Below, piece after piece: positions 17,353 through 25,278 of a stretch of 64,000 nucleotides of DNA. The position numbers were made by a program, and so were the translations under genes. Position 1 is the first letter of the stretch; each line of letters begins with the position of its first letter. The DNA is from Neotamlana laminarinivorans (GTDB taxonomy: Bacteria > Bacteroidota > Bacteroidia > Flavobacteriales > Flavobacteriaceae), in NCBI RefSeq assembly GCF_020523925.1, contig NZ_JAJAPW010000001.1, positions 496,001 to 560,000 on the forward strand. Reading direction: 5' to 3'. Below the pieces are notes generated by a model. The model was not told the origin of the DNA, made no database searches, and worked only from the letters and a program-made list of their open reading frames with translations.

Positions 17353-18108
17353 ATGAGAATAATACCAGCAATAGATATTATAGACGGTAAATGTGTAAGG
17401 CTATCAAAAGGCGATTACAACACAAAAAAAATATATAACGAAAACCCGTTAGAAATTGCAAAGCAATACGAAGCTCATGGTATAGAGCATTTGCATTTAG
17501 TAGATTTAGATGGTGCCAAGGCGAGTCATATTGTAAACCATAAAGTGTTAGAAACTATTGCGACTAAAACAAATTTAAAAATAGATTTTGGTGGTGGTTT
17601 AAAAACCGATGAAGATTTACACATCGCATTCGAATCTGGAGCAAAACAAATTACCGGCGGAAGTATTGCCGTTAAAAAACCAGAAGTTTTTGAAAGTTGG
17701 CTAACCAAATACGGTAGTGATAAAATAATTCTAGGTGCTGATGCAAATAATGAGAAAATAGCCATTAGTGGTTGGTTAGAAGAAAGTGATGAAGAGCTTA
17801 TTCCGTTTGTACAGAATTATATGACTAAAGGTGTTAGCTACGTAATTTGCACAGATATTGCTAAAGATGGTATGTTACAAGGCCCTTCGTTTGATTTGTA
17901 TAAAAAGATGCTCGAAGAATGTCACACTGAAGGCAGTCGAACTGAAAACGAATCAGCATTAAAATTAATCGCCTCTGGAGGTATTTCTACATTTGATGAA
18001 TTACCAAAATTAGCCGAATTAGGTTGCGAAGGTACAATAATAGGAAAAGCGATTTACGAGAATAAAATAAGTTTGAAACAACTTGAAAATTTTATAATAA
18101 ATAAATAA
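17353..18108 (+). CDS. hisA: Phosphoribosylformimino-AICAR-ribonucleotide isomerase, with repeat-derived insertion
   Basis: A TIM-barrel isomerase opening the ribose of ProFAR to PRFAR. At 251 residues it is slightly long. Phosphate and catalytic motifs are present: [18 protein letters not shown] at the N-terminus, [43 protein letters not shown] and LIASGGIST. Between the last two, residues about 189-201 read [13 protein letters not shown]; this stretch is encoded by DNA resembling the intergenic REP-type unit at 14416-14439. It falls in a surface loop before barrel strand 8, so activity is probably kept. Confidence 0.95.
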   Translation: MRIIPAIDIIDGKCVRLSKGDYNTKKIYNENPLEIAKQYEAHGIEHLHLVDLDGAKASHIVNHKVLETIATKTNLKIDFGGGLKTDEDLHIAFESGAKQITGGSIAVKKPEVFESWLTKYGSDKIILGADANNEKIAISGWLEESDEELIPFVQNYMTKGVSYVICTDIAKDGMLQGPSFDLYKKMLEECHTEGSRTENESALKLIASGGISTFDELPKLAELGCEGTIIGKAIYENKISLKQLENFIINK

Positions 18109-18109
18109 T

Positions 18110-18203
18110 GTCACTTCGAGTGATTTTGAGGCACGAAAAATTGTATCGAGAAGCTATAGTTCTCGATACAATGCTCATAAAATCGCATCACTCGAACTGA
18201 CGA
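18110..18203. repeat. 94-base REP-like imperfect palindrome between hisA and hisF
   Basis: The core hairpin is 13 base pairs: ATTGTATCGAGAA at 18140-18152 pairs with TTCTCGATACAAT at 18160-18172 around a 7-base loop. An outer arm, TCGAGTGA near 18116, pairs with TCACTCGA near 18188. Related words (TTCGAGTGA, GAGGTACG, TTGTATCGA) recur at 35212-35260 and 35372-35419. Confidence 0.8.
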
Positions 18204-18217
18204 CATATTTAAAAAGC

Positions 18218-18973
18218 ATGCTAACAAAAAGAATTGTTCCCTGTCTAGATATAAAAAACGGACGCACCGTAAAAGGTGTTAATTTTGTCGATTTACGTGA
18301 TGCCGGAGATCCTGTAGAGCTCGCTAAGCAATATGCCGAAGTAGGTGCAGACGAATTGGTGTTTTTAGACATCGCAGCAACTTTAGAAAACCGAGGCACA
18401 ACTTTAGATATGGTAACTCGTGTTGCCGAACAAGTTAATATCCCTTTTACAGTAGGTGGTGGCATTTCGTCTGTAGAACACGTTGATGCTTTGTTAAAAT
18501 GTGGTGCCGATAAGGTTTCTATCAACTCCTCAGCAGTAAAAAGACCTGATTTAGTAAACGAATTAGCTAATAAATTTGGTAGCCAATGTGTTGTAGTTGC
18601 TATTGATGCGAAACAAGTTGATGGACATTGGAAAGTGCATTTAGCTGGTGGAACTATTCCAACAGATATCGATTTATTTGAATGGGCAAAAGAAGTTGAA
18701 ACTCGCGGTGCGGGTGAAATTTTATTCACATCAATGGATCACGATGGTACAAAAGCTGGTTTTGCAAACGAAGCTTTAGCGCAATTGTCTGATACCTTAA
18801 ATATCCCTATTATTGCATCTGGTGGTGCTGGTAATGTTCAGCATTTTGTAGATACATTTAAAGAAGGAAAATCTGACGCTGCTCTAGCGGCTAGTGTTTT
18901 TCATTTTGGTGAAATACCTATCCCTGAATTAAAAAAAGAATTAAAAAAACATAATATTGAGATTCGACTTTAG
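18218..18973 (+). CDS. hisF: Imidazole glycerol phosphate synthase, cyclase subunit
   Basis: A TIM barrel of 251 residues that uses ammonia from HisH to convert PRFAR to imidazole glycerol phosphate and AICAR. Motifs are [17 protein letters not shown] with the first catalytic Asp (about 11), [31 protein letters not shown], and [13 protein letters not shown] with the second catalytic Asp. It is 109 bases after hisA, the gap being the palindromic repeat. Confidence 0.97.
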   Translation: MLTKRIVPCLDIKNGRTVKGVNFVDLRDAGDPVELAKQYAEVGADELVFLDIAATLENRGTTLDMVTRVAEQVNIPFTVGGGISSVEHVDALLKCGADKVSINSSAVKRPDLVNELANKFGSQCVVVAIDAKQVDGHWKVHLAGGTIPTDIDLFEWAKEVETRGAGEILFTSMDHDGTKAGFANEALAQLSDTLNIPIIASGGAGNVQHFVDTFKEGKSDAALAASVFHFGEIPIPELKKELKKHNIEIRL

Positions 18974-18974
18974 A

Positions 18975-19005
18975 TGTCATGCTGAACTTGTTTCAGTATC
19001 TCATA
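18975..19005. repeat. Second copy of the TGTCATGCTGAACT repeat
   Basis: TGTCATGCTGAACTTG followed by TTTCAGTATCTCATAA lies in the hisF-hisIE gap and differs from 14311-14340 at a single base (T for C). TTCCTGAAACATATTCAG further on (19013-19030) can fold back as an imperfect partner of the GTTTCAG part. Confidence 0.75.
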
Positions 19006-19048
19006 ATAATAAGTTCCTGAAACATATTCAGGATTAATAAAAAAATCA

Positions 19049-19642
19049 ATGGAAATAAAATACGATAATAACGGCTTAGTTCCTGCAATTATTCAAGATG
19101 CTACTACAAAAAACGTATTGATGTTGGGTTACATGAATGAAGAAGCTTATAAGAAAACAATTGAAACTAAAAAAGTTACTTTTTTTAGCCGAAGTAAGCA
19201 ACGTTTATGGACAAAAGGCGAGGAGAGCGGTAACTTTTTAAACTTGGTTGAACTTAAAAACGATTGCGATAATGATTCCTTATTAATTCAAGTAAATCCT
19301 GCAGGACCAACTTGCCATAAAGGAACGGGGAATTGTTGGGGCGAAGATAATACACCTAATTACGGGTTCTTTTCAACCTTGGAAGCTATTATTGCAGAGC
19401 GTGTTGCTAATAAAGATACCGCAAAATCGTATGTGGCGAGTTTGTTTTCAAAAGGCATTAATAAAGTAGCTCAAAAAGTTGGGGAAGAAGCTGTAGAAAC
19501 GGTTATTGAAGCTATGGATAATAATGATGAGTTGTTTTTATACGAATCGGCCGATTTATTGTTTCATTACTTAATGTTACTTCAAGCCAAAGGCTTTACT
19601 TTAAAGGATATTGAAGCAGAATTAAAAGGCAGACATAAATAA
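19049..19642 (+). CDS. hisIE: Bifunctional phosphoribosyl-AMP cyclohydrolase / phosphoribosyl-ATP pyrophosphatase
   Basis: A 197-residue fusion catalysing steps two and three of the pathway. The HisI half (about 1-105) shows NVLMLGYMNEEAY, TFFSRSKQRLWTKGEESGN and the zinc-binding NDCDNDSLL and CHKGTGNCW. The HisE half (about 108-197) shows KSYVASLFSKGINKVAQKVG and EEAVETVIEA, the MazG-like metal site. It is the last his gene; the stop abuts the next start with no gap. Confidence 0.97.
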   Translation: MEIKYDNNGLVPAIIQDATTKNVLMLGYMNEEAYKKTIETKKVTFFSRSKQRLWTKGEESGNFLNLVELKNDCDNDSLLIQVNPAGPTCHKGTGNCWGEDNTPNYGFFSTLEAIIAERVANKDTAKSYVASLFSKGINKVAQKVGEEAVETVIEAMDNNDELFLYESADLLFHYLMLLQAKGFTLKDIEAELKGRHK

Positions 19643-20431
19643 ATGCAATTTCAGCCAAAAAAGTATTATTATTTAATAAACTTCCAATATTTAGGGTATA
19701 GGTTTCATGGTTGGCAAAAGCAACCAAATGTAAAAACCTTGCATTTAATGGTTGATAGAACCTTAAACTATATTCTTGAAGGCAAGTATTTTAAAACTTT
19801 AGTATCGGGAAGAACCGATGCCATGGTTTCGGCCGAAAATGCAACGTTCGAGTTATTTCTTCAGCATGAAATTGAAGATTTAGATGCTTTTTTAGAGCTG
19901 TTTAATTACAATCTTCCGCAAGATATTCGCGCTTTAGCTATTAAGGAAGTTGATGCTAAATTCAATATTATAAATCATCCAAAATCTAAAGAATATCTTT
20001 ATTTATTTACATACGGCAAAAAGTGTCATCCGTTCTGTGCACCAATAATGACGACTATTTTAGATGATTTAAACATTGAAATAATGAAAGAAGGTGCAAA
20101 ACTTTTTGAAGGCGAGCATTACCTTAAAGCTTATTGCTACAAACCAACCGATAAAGGCATTTATACTAGAATTATTGAAACCTGTGAATTGGTTGAAAAC
20201 ACGATTTACACAGCCAATTATTTTCCTGATAAAACCTACATTTTACGAGTTCGAGGTAAAGGTTTTATGCGAAATCAAATACGATTAATGATGGGTACTT
20301 TATTCGATTTAGGAAAAGGAAAACTTACTTTAGATGATATTAAAACAAGCTTAAGGCCTGATAACACTGTAAAAATGAATTTTATTGCCCCAGCTCCAGG
20401 GCTTATTTTAAATAAGGTTGATTTTTTATAA
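19643..20431 (+). CDS. TruA-like tRNA pseudouridine synthase paralogue
   Basis: A 262-residue TruA-family protein. TruA makes pseudouridine at tRNA positions 38-40. The catalytic Asp is D59 in SGRTDAMVSA; ordinary TruA reads GRTDAGVHA, so the Gly and His after the Asp are replaced by Met and Ser. The N-terminal FQYLGYRFHGWQKQP and C-terminal GFMRNQIRLMMGTL motifs fit the family. Its ATG directly follows the hisIE stop, so it is translated from the his transcript. The altered loop suggests a paralogue with a shifted target, with a canonical truA expected elsewhere; that part is inference. Confidence 0.8.
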   Translation: MQFQPKKYYYLINFQYLGYRFHGWQKQPNVKTLHLMVDRTLNYILEGKYFKTLVSGRTDAMVSAENATFELFLQHEIEDLDAFLELFNYNLPQDIRALAIKEVDAKFNIINHPKSKEYLYLFTYGKKCHPFCAPIMTTILDDLNIEIMKEGAKLFEGEHYLKAYCYKPTDKGIYTRIIETCELVENTIYTANYFPDKTYILRVRGKGFMRNQIRLMMGTLFDLGKGKLTLDDIKTSLRPDNTVKMNFIAPAPGLILNKVDFL

Positions 20432-20433
20432 TT

Positions 20434-20490
20434 ACTTCTCGATACAAATTTGTTTCGCTTTAGCTTCACAAATTCACGTAAAGTGACGTT
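20434..20490. repeat. REP-like repeat between convergent genes
   Basis: ACTTCTCGATAC, TTGTTTCGCTTTAGCT and AAAGTGACG here match the middle unit at 35297-35351. It fills the 60-base gap between truA-like (plus) and the phosphatase (minus). Confidence 0.65.
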
Positions 20491-20491
20491 T

Positions 20492-21037
20492 TTATTTAAT
20501 TCCTAATTCCGAGCGAATTTCATCAACATTTAAATCATTTAAAATATCAATTAAATTAGGATACCATTTTTCATGGTAACCAAACTCTGGCCTTCTAAAT
20601 TCGGCAATAGCATCAGCTTTGGTCCAATTTTCAAAAACAATTCTGTAGGCAGCAATTATAATTCCGGTTCTATCCGATCCGTGCCAGCAATGAATTAATA
20701 TAGGTTTTTCAGCCTTTTCAATAATTTTAAGCACGCTTACAACTTTAGCTTCAGTCATTTCTTTAGACTTTAACTTAATATGTTCTAATTGTAACTTAGT
20801 GTGCCTAGTTTTTTTATCGTCGCTCCATTTACGTCTAAAATTTAATATGGTTTTTATTCCAAGCGCTTCAATTTCCTTAAATCCTTTTTTGCTAGGTTGT
20901 TCCGATCTATAAATAGCTTCAGAAACTTTATAAAAGCGTTTAAAGTTTTTCGATTCTTGTTTTGTAGCTTCAATAATTTGTGCGTTTATGTTTATAGAAC
21001 AGCAAATCATCATTAAAAATATATAAGATGTCTTCAT
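20492..21037 (-). CDS. Exported dual-specificity/tyrosine phosphatase family protein
   Basis: A 181-residue protein with a signal peptide (about 1-19, ending INAQ). The phosphatase loop HCWHGSDRTG holds the HCX5R signature: nucleophile C117 and R123. The upstream RSEQPSKKGF and LGIKTILNFRR, with a general-acid Asp in WSDD, resemble the cyclin-like dual-specificity phosphatases of bacteria. It probably acts in the periplasm. The substrate is unknown. It is convergent with the TruA-like gene and alone on its strand; 279 bases separate it from dps. Confidence 0.82.
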   Translation of the reverse strand: MKTSYIFLMMICCSININAQIIEATKQESKNFKRFYKVSEAIYRSEQPSKKGFKEIEALGIKTILNFRRKWSDDKKTRHTKLQLEHIKLKSKEMTEAKVVSVLKIIEKAEKPILIHCWHGSDRTGIIIAAYRIVFENWTKADAIAEFRRPEFGYHEKWYPNLIDILNDLNVDEIRSELGIK

Positions 21038-21316
21038 TTAATTCATTTTAAATACTAACGGTATATAATGCGTAAAATTTCAATGTAATTTGAACAACAA
21101 ATCAAATATATAAAAGAGGTATGATTTTATAAATTATGCTAATTACAAATTTTGAAAACCTAACTACTTCTTCTTAAATTAATTAACAACTCAAATTTTT
21201 ATTAACATAATTTAAGTTAATTAAAACTTAATGCCGTTAAACCCTGTTAAAAGACTTGACAAAATTGCTATTTGCCTTAGTTTGATAACAGTTGAACACA
21301 AAAAAACAGAAATATT

Positions 21317-21823
21317 ATGAGTTATTTGAATATGAAAGATGAAGAATTATTAACTGTTGTTGTAGAACTAAATATTCTGCTAGCAGATTACCACATTTAT
21401 TACCAAAAATTACGCAGTAATCACTGGAACATTTTAGGTAAAAACTTCTTTGATTTACACGTACAATTTGAAGAATTATACACCGATGCCAGGGTTAAAA
21501 TTGATGAAATTGCAGAACGTATTTTAACTTTACGATACCACCCAATGAGTAAATTTAGCGATTACTTAAGAGTATCATCTATAGCTGAAGCTGCACCAAT
21601 AAAATCAGACATGGATATGGTTACAGAAACCATAAACGACCATAAGTTAATTTTAAAACAAATGGGAAAAGTTATTGAAGTTGCAGAAGGCGTGAATGAT
21701 GAAGGTACTATAGATTTAATTGGAGCTTACATTCGCGAACTAGAAAAAGCAAGTTGGATGCTAGATGCTTGGAGCAAAAACACATCCGATGCCTTAAAAA
21801 CTAGAGTTGCTGAAGTACAATAA
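21317..21823 (+). CDS. dps: Dps/ferritin-like DNA-protection protein
   Basis: A 168-residue four-helix protein of the Dps family, which forms 12-mers that store iron and protect DNA from peroxide. The inter-subunit ferroxidase residues are in NHWNILGKNFFDLHVQFEELYTDA (cited as two parts: His in SNHWNILG, then LHVQFEELYTDARVKIDEIAER with Asp and Glu). A TTG at 21256 and a TAGTTTG at 21278-21284 may form its promoter. It leads a group with MscS, DUF1328, a lipoprotein and a secreted protein, consistent with a stress role. Confidence 0.88.
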   Translation: MSYLNMKDEELLTVVVELNILLADYHIYYQKLRSNHWNILGKNFFDLHVQFEELYTDARVKIDEIAERILTLRYHPMSKFSDYLRVSSIAEAAPIKSDMDMVTETINDHKLILKQMGKVIEVAEGVNDEGTIDLIGAYIRELEKASWMLDAWSKNTSDALKTRVAEVQ

Positions 21824-21871
21824 TTAATACTTAAATTAAAAAGAGTATTAATATTTTAAAAATTAAAAATA

Positions 21872-22774
21872 ATGGAAAGTACCATAACAGAAGCATTTAA
21901 TAATTTAATTACCAAATTACAAGGTTGGTTAAATGCTGTAATTCAAAATATACCTAATTTAATATTAGCCATTGTTGTAATGGTAGCTTCATATTTTATT
22001 GCAACTTATATTAAAAAGTTAGTATTAAAACTGGTAAGCCACAAAGTAAAGCAACAATCTATTGCCAACATGATTGCAAAAATATCTGCAGTAGTAATAG
22101 TAATGGCAGGTTTGTTTTTATCATTAGGTATATTAAACCTAAGTAAAATGTTAACCTCGTTATTGGCTGGTGCTGGGGTTGCTGGTTTAGCTATTGGTTT
22201 AGCTTTACAAGGCACATTATCTAACACATTTGCTGGTATTGTAATATCGTTTAGAAAACGCATACAAATTGGTAATTGGGTTGAAACTAGCGGATATTCC
22301 GGAGAGGTTATTGATGTTAATTTAAAAGAGTTTGTTTTAAAAGAAGCCGATAATCATATTGTAATTATCCCTAACAAAACAATTCTTGAAAATCCTTTAA
22401 AAAATTATTCGTTAGCCAATAAAATGCGTGTGTTTATTAATTGTGGTGTTGGTTACGAATCGGATTTAGAACAGGTTAAAGATTTAACTCAAAAAACAAT
22501 AGCAAATGCTTTTTCTGATGTAAAATCGGCAGAAGATGTAGAATTTTATTATACCGAATTTGGAGATAGTTCTATAAACTATTTATGCAGATTCTGGATA
22601 AATACAAGCGATTTACTGGAGAAAAAACGAGTTAAAACAAAAGCAATAATAGAAATTAAGAAAGCTTATGATAAAGCTGGAATCAATATCCCATTCCCTA
22701 TAAGAACACTTGAATTTAATAACAAGTTATCTTTTGATGAGGCTATTTTAGATAATCAATATTCTAATAATTAA
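21872..22774 (+). CDS. Small mechanosensitive ion channel (MscS family)
   Basis: A 300-residue inner-membrane channel that opens on membrane tension and releases solutes on osmotic downshock. Three hydrophobic segments (about 25-47, 67-87, 92-118) precede the beta domain; the pore helix is the Gly/Ala-rich LLAGAGVAGLAIGLALQGTL (about 95-114). VISFRKRIQIGNWVETSGYSGEV opens the beta domain. Cytoplasmic alpha/beta domain runs to the end. It is 48 bases after dps. Confidence 0.93.
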   Translation: MESTITEAFNNLITKLQGWLNAVIQNIPNLILAIVVMVASYFIATYIKKLVLKLVSHKVKQQSIANMIAKISAVVIVMAGLFLSLGILNLSKMLTSLLAGAGVAGLAIGLALQGTLSNTFAGIVISFRKRIQIGNWVETSGYSGEVIDVNLKEFVLKEADNHIVIIPNKTILENPLKNYSLANKMRVFINCGVGYESDLEQVKDLTQKTIANAFSDVKSAEDVEFYYTEFGDSSINYLCRFWINTSDLLEKKRVKTKAIIEIKKAYDKAGINIPFPIRTLEFNNKLSFDEAILDNQYSNN

Positions 22775-22792
22775 TAGAAAAATTGTAAAAAA

Positions 22793-22829
22793 TTAACATA
22801 GTTTATGAAACGATCATAAACTATGTTAA
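22793..22829. repeat. Perfect 16-base-pair inverted repeat upstream of DUF1328 gene
   Basis: TTAACATAGTTTATGA at 22793-22808 pairs exactly with 22814-22829 around a 5-base loop. On the plus strand no T run follows; on the minus strand a T-rich stretch follows, so it could be a terminator only for minus-strand transcription. It lies 18 bases after the mscS stop and 163 bases before the next gene. Confidence 0.8.
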
Positions 22830-22991
22830 CAAAAAATCTACTAAGCATTTTAGCCTCGTATTTATAGTAAACAATTGATTCTTAAATAGAAACAATTAAT
22901 AGCTATTACACTTTAAAATCTCTAAAATATATTTAGAGTAAAACTGAAAAAGTTTCAGTTTTAAATTATTCACTTATTAAAAATAAAAATT

Positions 22992-23153
22992 ATGTTACGT
23001 TGGACAATCACATTTGTAATAATCGCATTAATAGCCGGAGTTTTAGGCTTTGGAGGAATCGCAGGAGCATCTGCAGGAATTGCTAAAATTCTATTCTTCA
23101 TTTTTATAGTACTGTTTGTATTATCACTTTTAAAAGGTTTAGTAAAAAGATAA
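22992..23153 (+). CDS. DUF1328 small membrane protein
   Basis: A 53-residue protein starting [16 protein letters not shown] with two hydrophobic segments (about 4-24 and 30-48) linked by [14 protein letters not shown], the signature of the DUF1328/YtjA family; it ends LLKGLVKR. Function is unknown; the family is often induced in stress. It sits in a small stress-type cluster between mscS and a lipoprotein gene. Confidence 0.88.
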   Translation: MLRWTITFVIIALIAGVLGFGGIAGASAGIAKILFFIFIVLFVLSLLKGLVKR

Positions 23154-23212
23154 TTAAATCTAAAACCTTTTTAATTAAAAATTATATCAATACAACTTTA
23201 AAAACAACAATC

Positions 23213-23410
23213 ATGAAAAAAGTAATTTTAACCTTAGCTATATTATTTACAATATCAACCGCATTTATTGGTTGTAGAGAAGAAAAATCTACAGGAGAAA
23301 AAATCGAGGAAACCATGGAAGATGCTGGAGATGAAATTGAAGATGCAGCAGATGATGTCTCTGATGAAGTAGAAGATACTGCAGACGACATTGAAGATGA
23401 AATGAAATAA
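23213..23410 (+). CDS. Small acidic lipoprotein
   Basis: A 65-residue protein with a lipoprotein signal (MKKVILTLAILFTISTAFIGC, lipid Cys at 21). The mature part is nearly all Glu, Asp, Ala and Lys with heptad-like repeats such as EDAGDEIEDAADDVSDEVED, predicting one long acidic helix or coiled coil. Similar YtxH/entericidin-like lipoproteins occur in stress clusters, but I do not recognise a named family. It lies 59 bases after the DUF1328 gene. Confidence 0.75.
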   Translation: MKKVILTLAILFTISTAFIGCREEKSTGEKIEETMEDAGDEIEDAADDVSDEVEDTADDIEDEMK

Positions 23411-23434
23411 TAATAGCTTTAAAATTTAACAAAA

Positions 23435-23992
23435 ATGAGAAATTTAATATATATAAGTGCCTTTTTATTGTGCACAAGTGCTTTTTCTCAAACAAATAAA
23501 GAAGAAGCTAAAGAAGAAGTAGAAATTGAAACTGTTAAAGTAAATAATGGCAGTGAAATTATCGAAAAGAAAGTAAAAGTAATAACCAGAGAAACAGCCA
23601 ATGTAGAATTGGCAGAAACTGATAAAAATAAAGTAAACCAAGAACGCGTAAATAGCGTATCAAAAGTTGAAAAAATGGTTATGGTAGATAATAATGGAGA
23701 TAACAATTACGAGTTGTTAACCAAAAGTACATTTTACAAATTAGGAGATAAACAATATTTGTTTAAGCCACATGACAGAGGTTTCGATATTGCTTTTAGT
23801 AAAGAAGAAAATAAATTTGTAAAAACTGGTTCTGCTTACAATACTCAAAACGGCAATTATCTGGTAGATCATAAAAACTATGCAGGAATTGGTTATTTTA
23901 ATGAAAATGGCGATTTCACTATCGAATATTACGATAAAAATAAAGATGAAATTGTAACTAAATCTTATAAAATGGCAGAACCTAGTTTATAA
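23435..23992 (+). CDS. Secreted protein of unknown function
   Basis: A 185-residue protein with a signal peptide (MRNLIYISAFLLCTSAFSQ). The first 80 mature residues are Lys/Glu-rich; the rest is probably beta-rich (NNYELLTKSTFYKLGDKQYL, then AGIGYFNENGDFTIEYYD). No enzyme motif is visible and I do not recognise the family. It starts 24 bases after the lipoprotein gene and ends the cluster at a terminator. Confidence 0.7.
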   Translation: MRNLIYISAFLLCTSAFSQTNKEEAKEEVEIETVKVNNGSEIIEKKVKVITRETANVELAETDKNKVNQERVNSVSKVEKMVMVDNNGDNNYELLTKSTFYKLGDKQYLFKPHDRGFDIAFSKEENKFVKTGSAYNTQNGNYLVDHKNYAGIGYFNENGDFTIEYYDKNKDEIVTKSYKMAEPSL

Positions 23993-24013
23993 TTTCTAAA
24001 TAAATAACATTTT

Positions 24014-24039
24014 AAAAGCCCTAATTAATTAGGGCTTTT
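24014..24039 (+). terminator. Terminator after the stress cluster
   Basis: A perfect 13-base-pair palindrome (AAAAGCCCTAATT and its complement) ends in TTTT, 22 bases after the secreted-protein stop. The A-rich left side means it could also work on the minus strand. Confidence 0.85.
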
Positions 24040-24063
24040 GTATTTTTAAAAAAATATTTTTTA

Positions 24064-24747
24064 ATGAGTGCTACACTATCTAAGTCCGTTTTTACATTTT
24101 TAAAAGCTTTAGAACAAAATAATAATCGCGATTGGTTTAACGAAAATAAACCTGAGTTTAAAACTATTCAAGATGAAGTTAAACAATTCTATAATTTAGT
24201 TCTAGAAAAATTAAACACTCATGATGATATTGATAAATTAAAAATCTTCAGAATTTACCGAGATGTTCGCTTTTCTAAAAATAAACAACCTTACAAAACA
24301 CATTTTGGAGGTTCGTTTCACCGAACAAAACCAAGACTAAGAGGTGGCTACTATTTGCACATCCAGCCAAATAATGAAAGTTTTATAGCAACAGGGTTTT
24401 GGCAACCCGAAAAAGAGGATTTACTACGGATAAGAAAAGAATTTGAAATGGATACCACAGAAATTAAAGACATTCTATCTAACCCAAAATTTAACTCTAT
24501 TTGGGGAAACTCTTTTGAAGGCGACGAATTAAAAACCGCACCAAAAGGTTTTAGTAAAGATCATCAAGCTATAGATTTTATTAAGAAAAAACAGTACATT
24601 TTTACTAAAAAATATACAGACAAAGAAGTATTGTCTCCTAATTTTTTAGATGATGTTAACGCGTCGTTTAAAGCTATACGCCCATTTTTTAATTACATGA
24701 GCGATGTACTTACCACCGATTTAAATGGTGTGTCTTTAATAGATTAA
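24064..24747 (+). CDS. DUF2461/TIGR02453 family protein
   Basis: A 227-residue cytoplasmic protein of a widespread family without assigned function. Family marks are the N-terminal FLKALEQNNNRDWFNENKP, the RDVRFSKNKQPYKTHFG block (about 73-89), and GGYYLHIQP followed by FIATGFWQPE. No catalytic residues are known. It overlaps the convergent downstream gene by four bases (24744-24747), so there is no terminator between the two. Confidence 0.88.
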   Translation: MSATLSKSVFTFLKALEQNNNRDWFNENKPEFKTIQDEVKQFYNLVLEKLNTHDDIDKLKIFRIYRDVRFSKNKQPYKTHFGGSFHRTKPRLRGGYYLHIQPNNESFIATGFWQPEKEDLLRIRKEFEMDTTEIKDILSNPKFNSIWGNSFEGDELKTAPKGFSKDHQAIDFIKKKQYIFTKKYTDKEVLSPNFLDDVNASFKAIRPFFNYMSDVLTTDLNGVSLID

Positions 24748-25160
24748 ACCGCAGTTAAATACTCAGGCTTAACAAATAATTGAATATTACTAAGCAAACG
24801 CTCTTTTACAATATTCATCATACGTTTGTTTAAAGCAGACGAGTTTTTAATGTAAAGCAAATACTCATCTGTGGTAAACTGCCCAATTACCATACCTTTT
24901 AAAGAATTTCTAAATTTCATATCCTTTTGTATAGCGTTTTCAATGTAGGTTGTCCGCTTATCCAAAGATAAATCATAAAAAACATATTTATGTTTAGCAA
25001 TATAATTTCTAAAAACCTCTATAAATAAATCATTTTGCAATTTAATTACAGGGCGTAAAACAGCATTTTGAAAATACTCATCACCGCTCATATTTTCGTT
25101 TATAGTTAACGTTTTAATAGCTGGTCTAATTTTCTTTAAATCTAAATCTCGATTGCTCAT
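24744..25160 (-). CDS. Conserved flavobacterial protein of unknown function
   Basis: A 138-residue soluble, mainly helical protein. It begins MSNRDLDLKKIRPAIKTLTI and includes KTTYIENAIQKDMKFRNSL-like helices (read RTTYIENAIQKDMKFRNSLK) and a basic C-terminal region RMMNIVKERLLSN. I recall near-identical proteins across Flavobacteriaceae that are sometimes labelled glyoxalase, but I see no glyoxalase metal residues, so I do not adopt that name. It is convergent with the DUF2461 gene and divergent from the DUF72 gene. Confidence 0.7.
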   Translation of the reverse strand: MSNRDLDLKKIRPAIKTLTINENMSGDEYFQNAVLRPVIKLQNDLFIEVFRNYIAKHKYVFYDLSLDKRTTYIENAIQKDMKFRNSLKGMVIGQFTTDEYLLYIKNSSALNKRMMNIVKERLLSNIQLFVKPEYLTAV

Positions 25161-25278
25161 ATTGCGAAGTTTTCATTAAAATTATACAATATTTAAACGT
25201 TTATTAATTATAATAATTTTAATTATTAACGGGCTTATCAACAATACGCAATTTTGTACCTTTATATAAAAATTAAAA

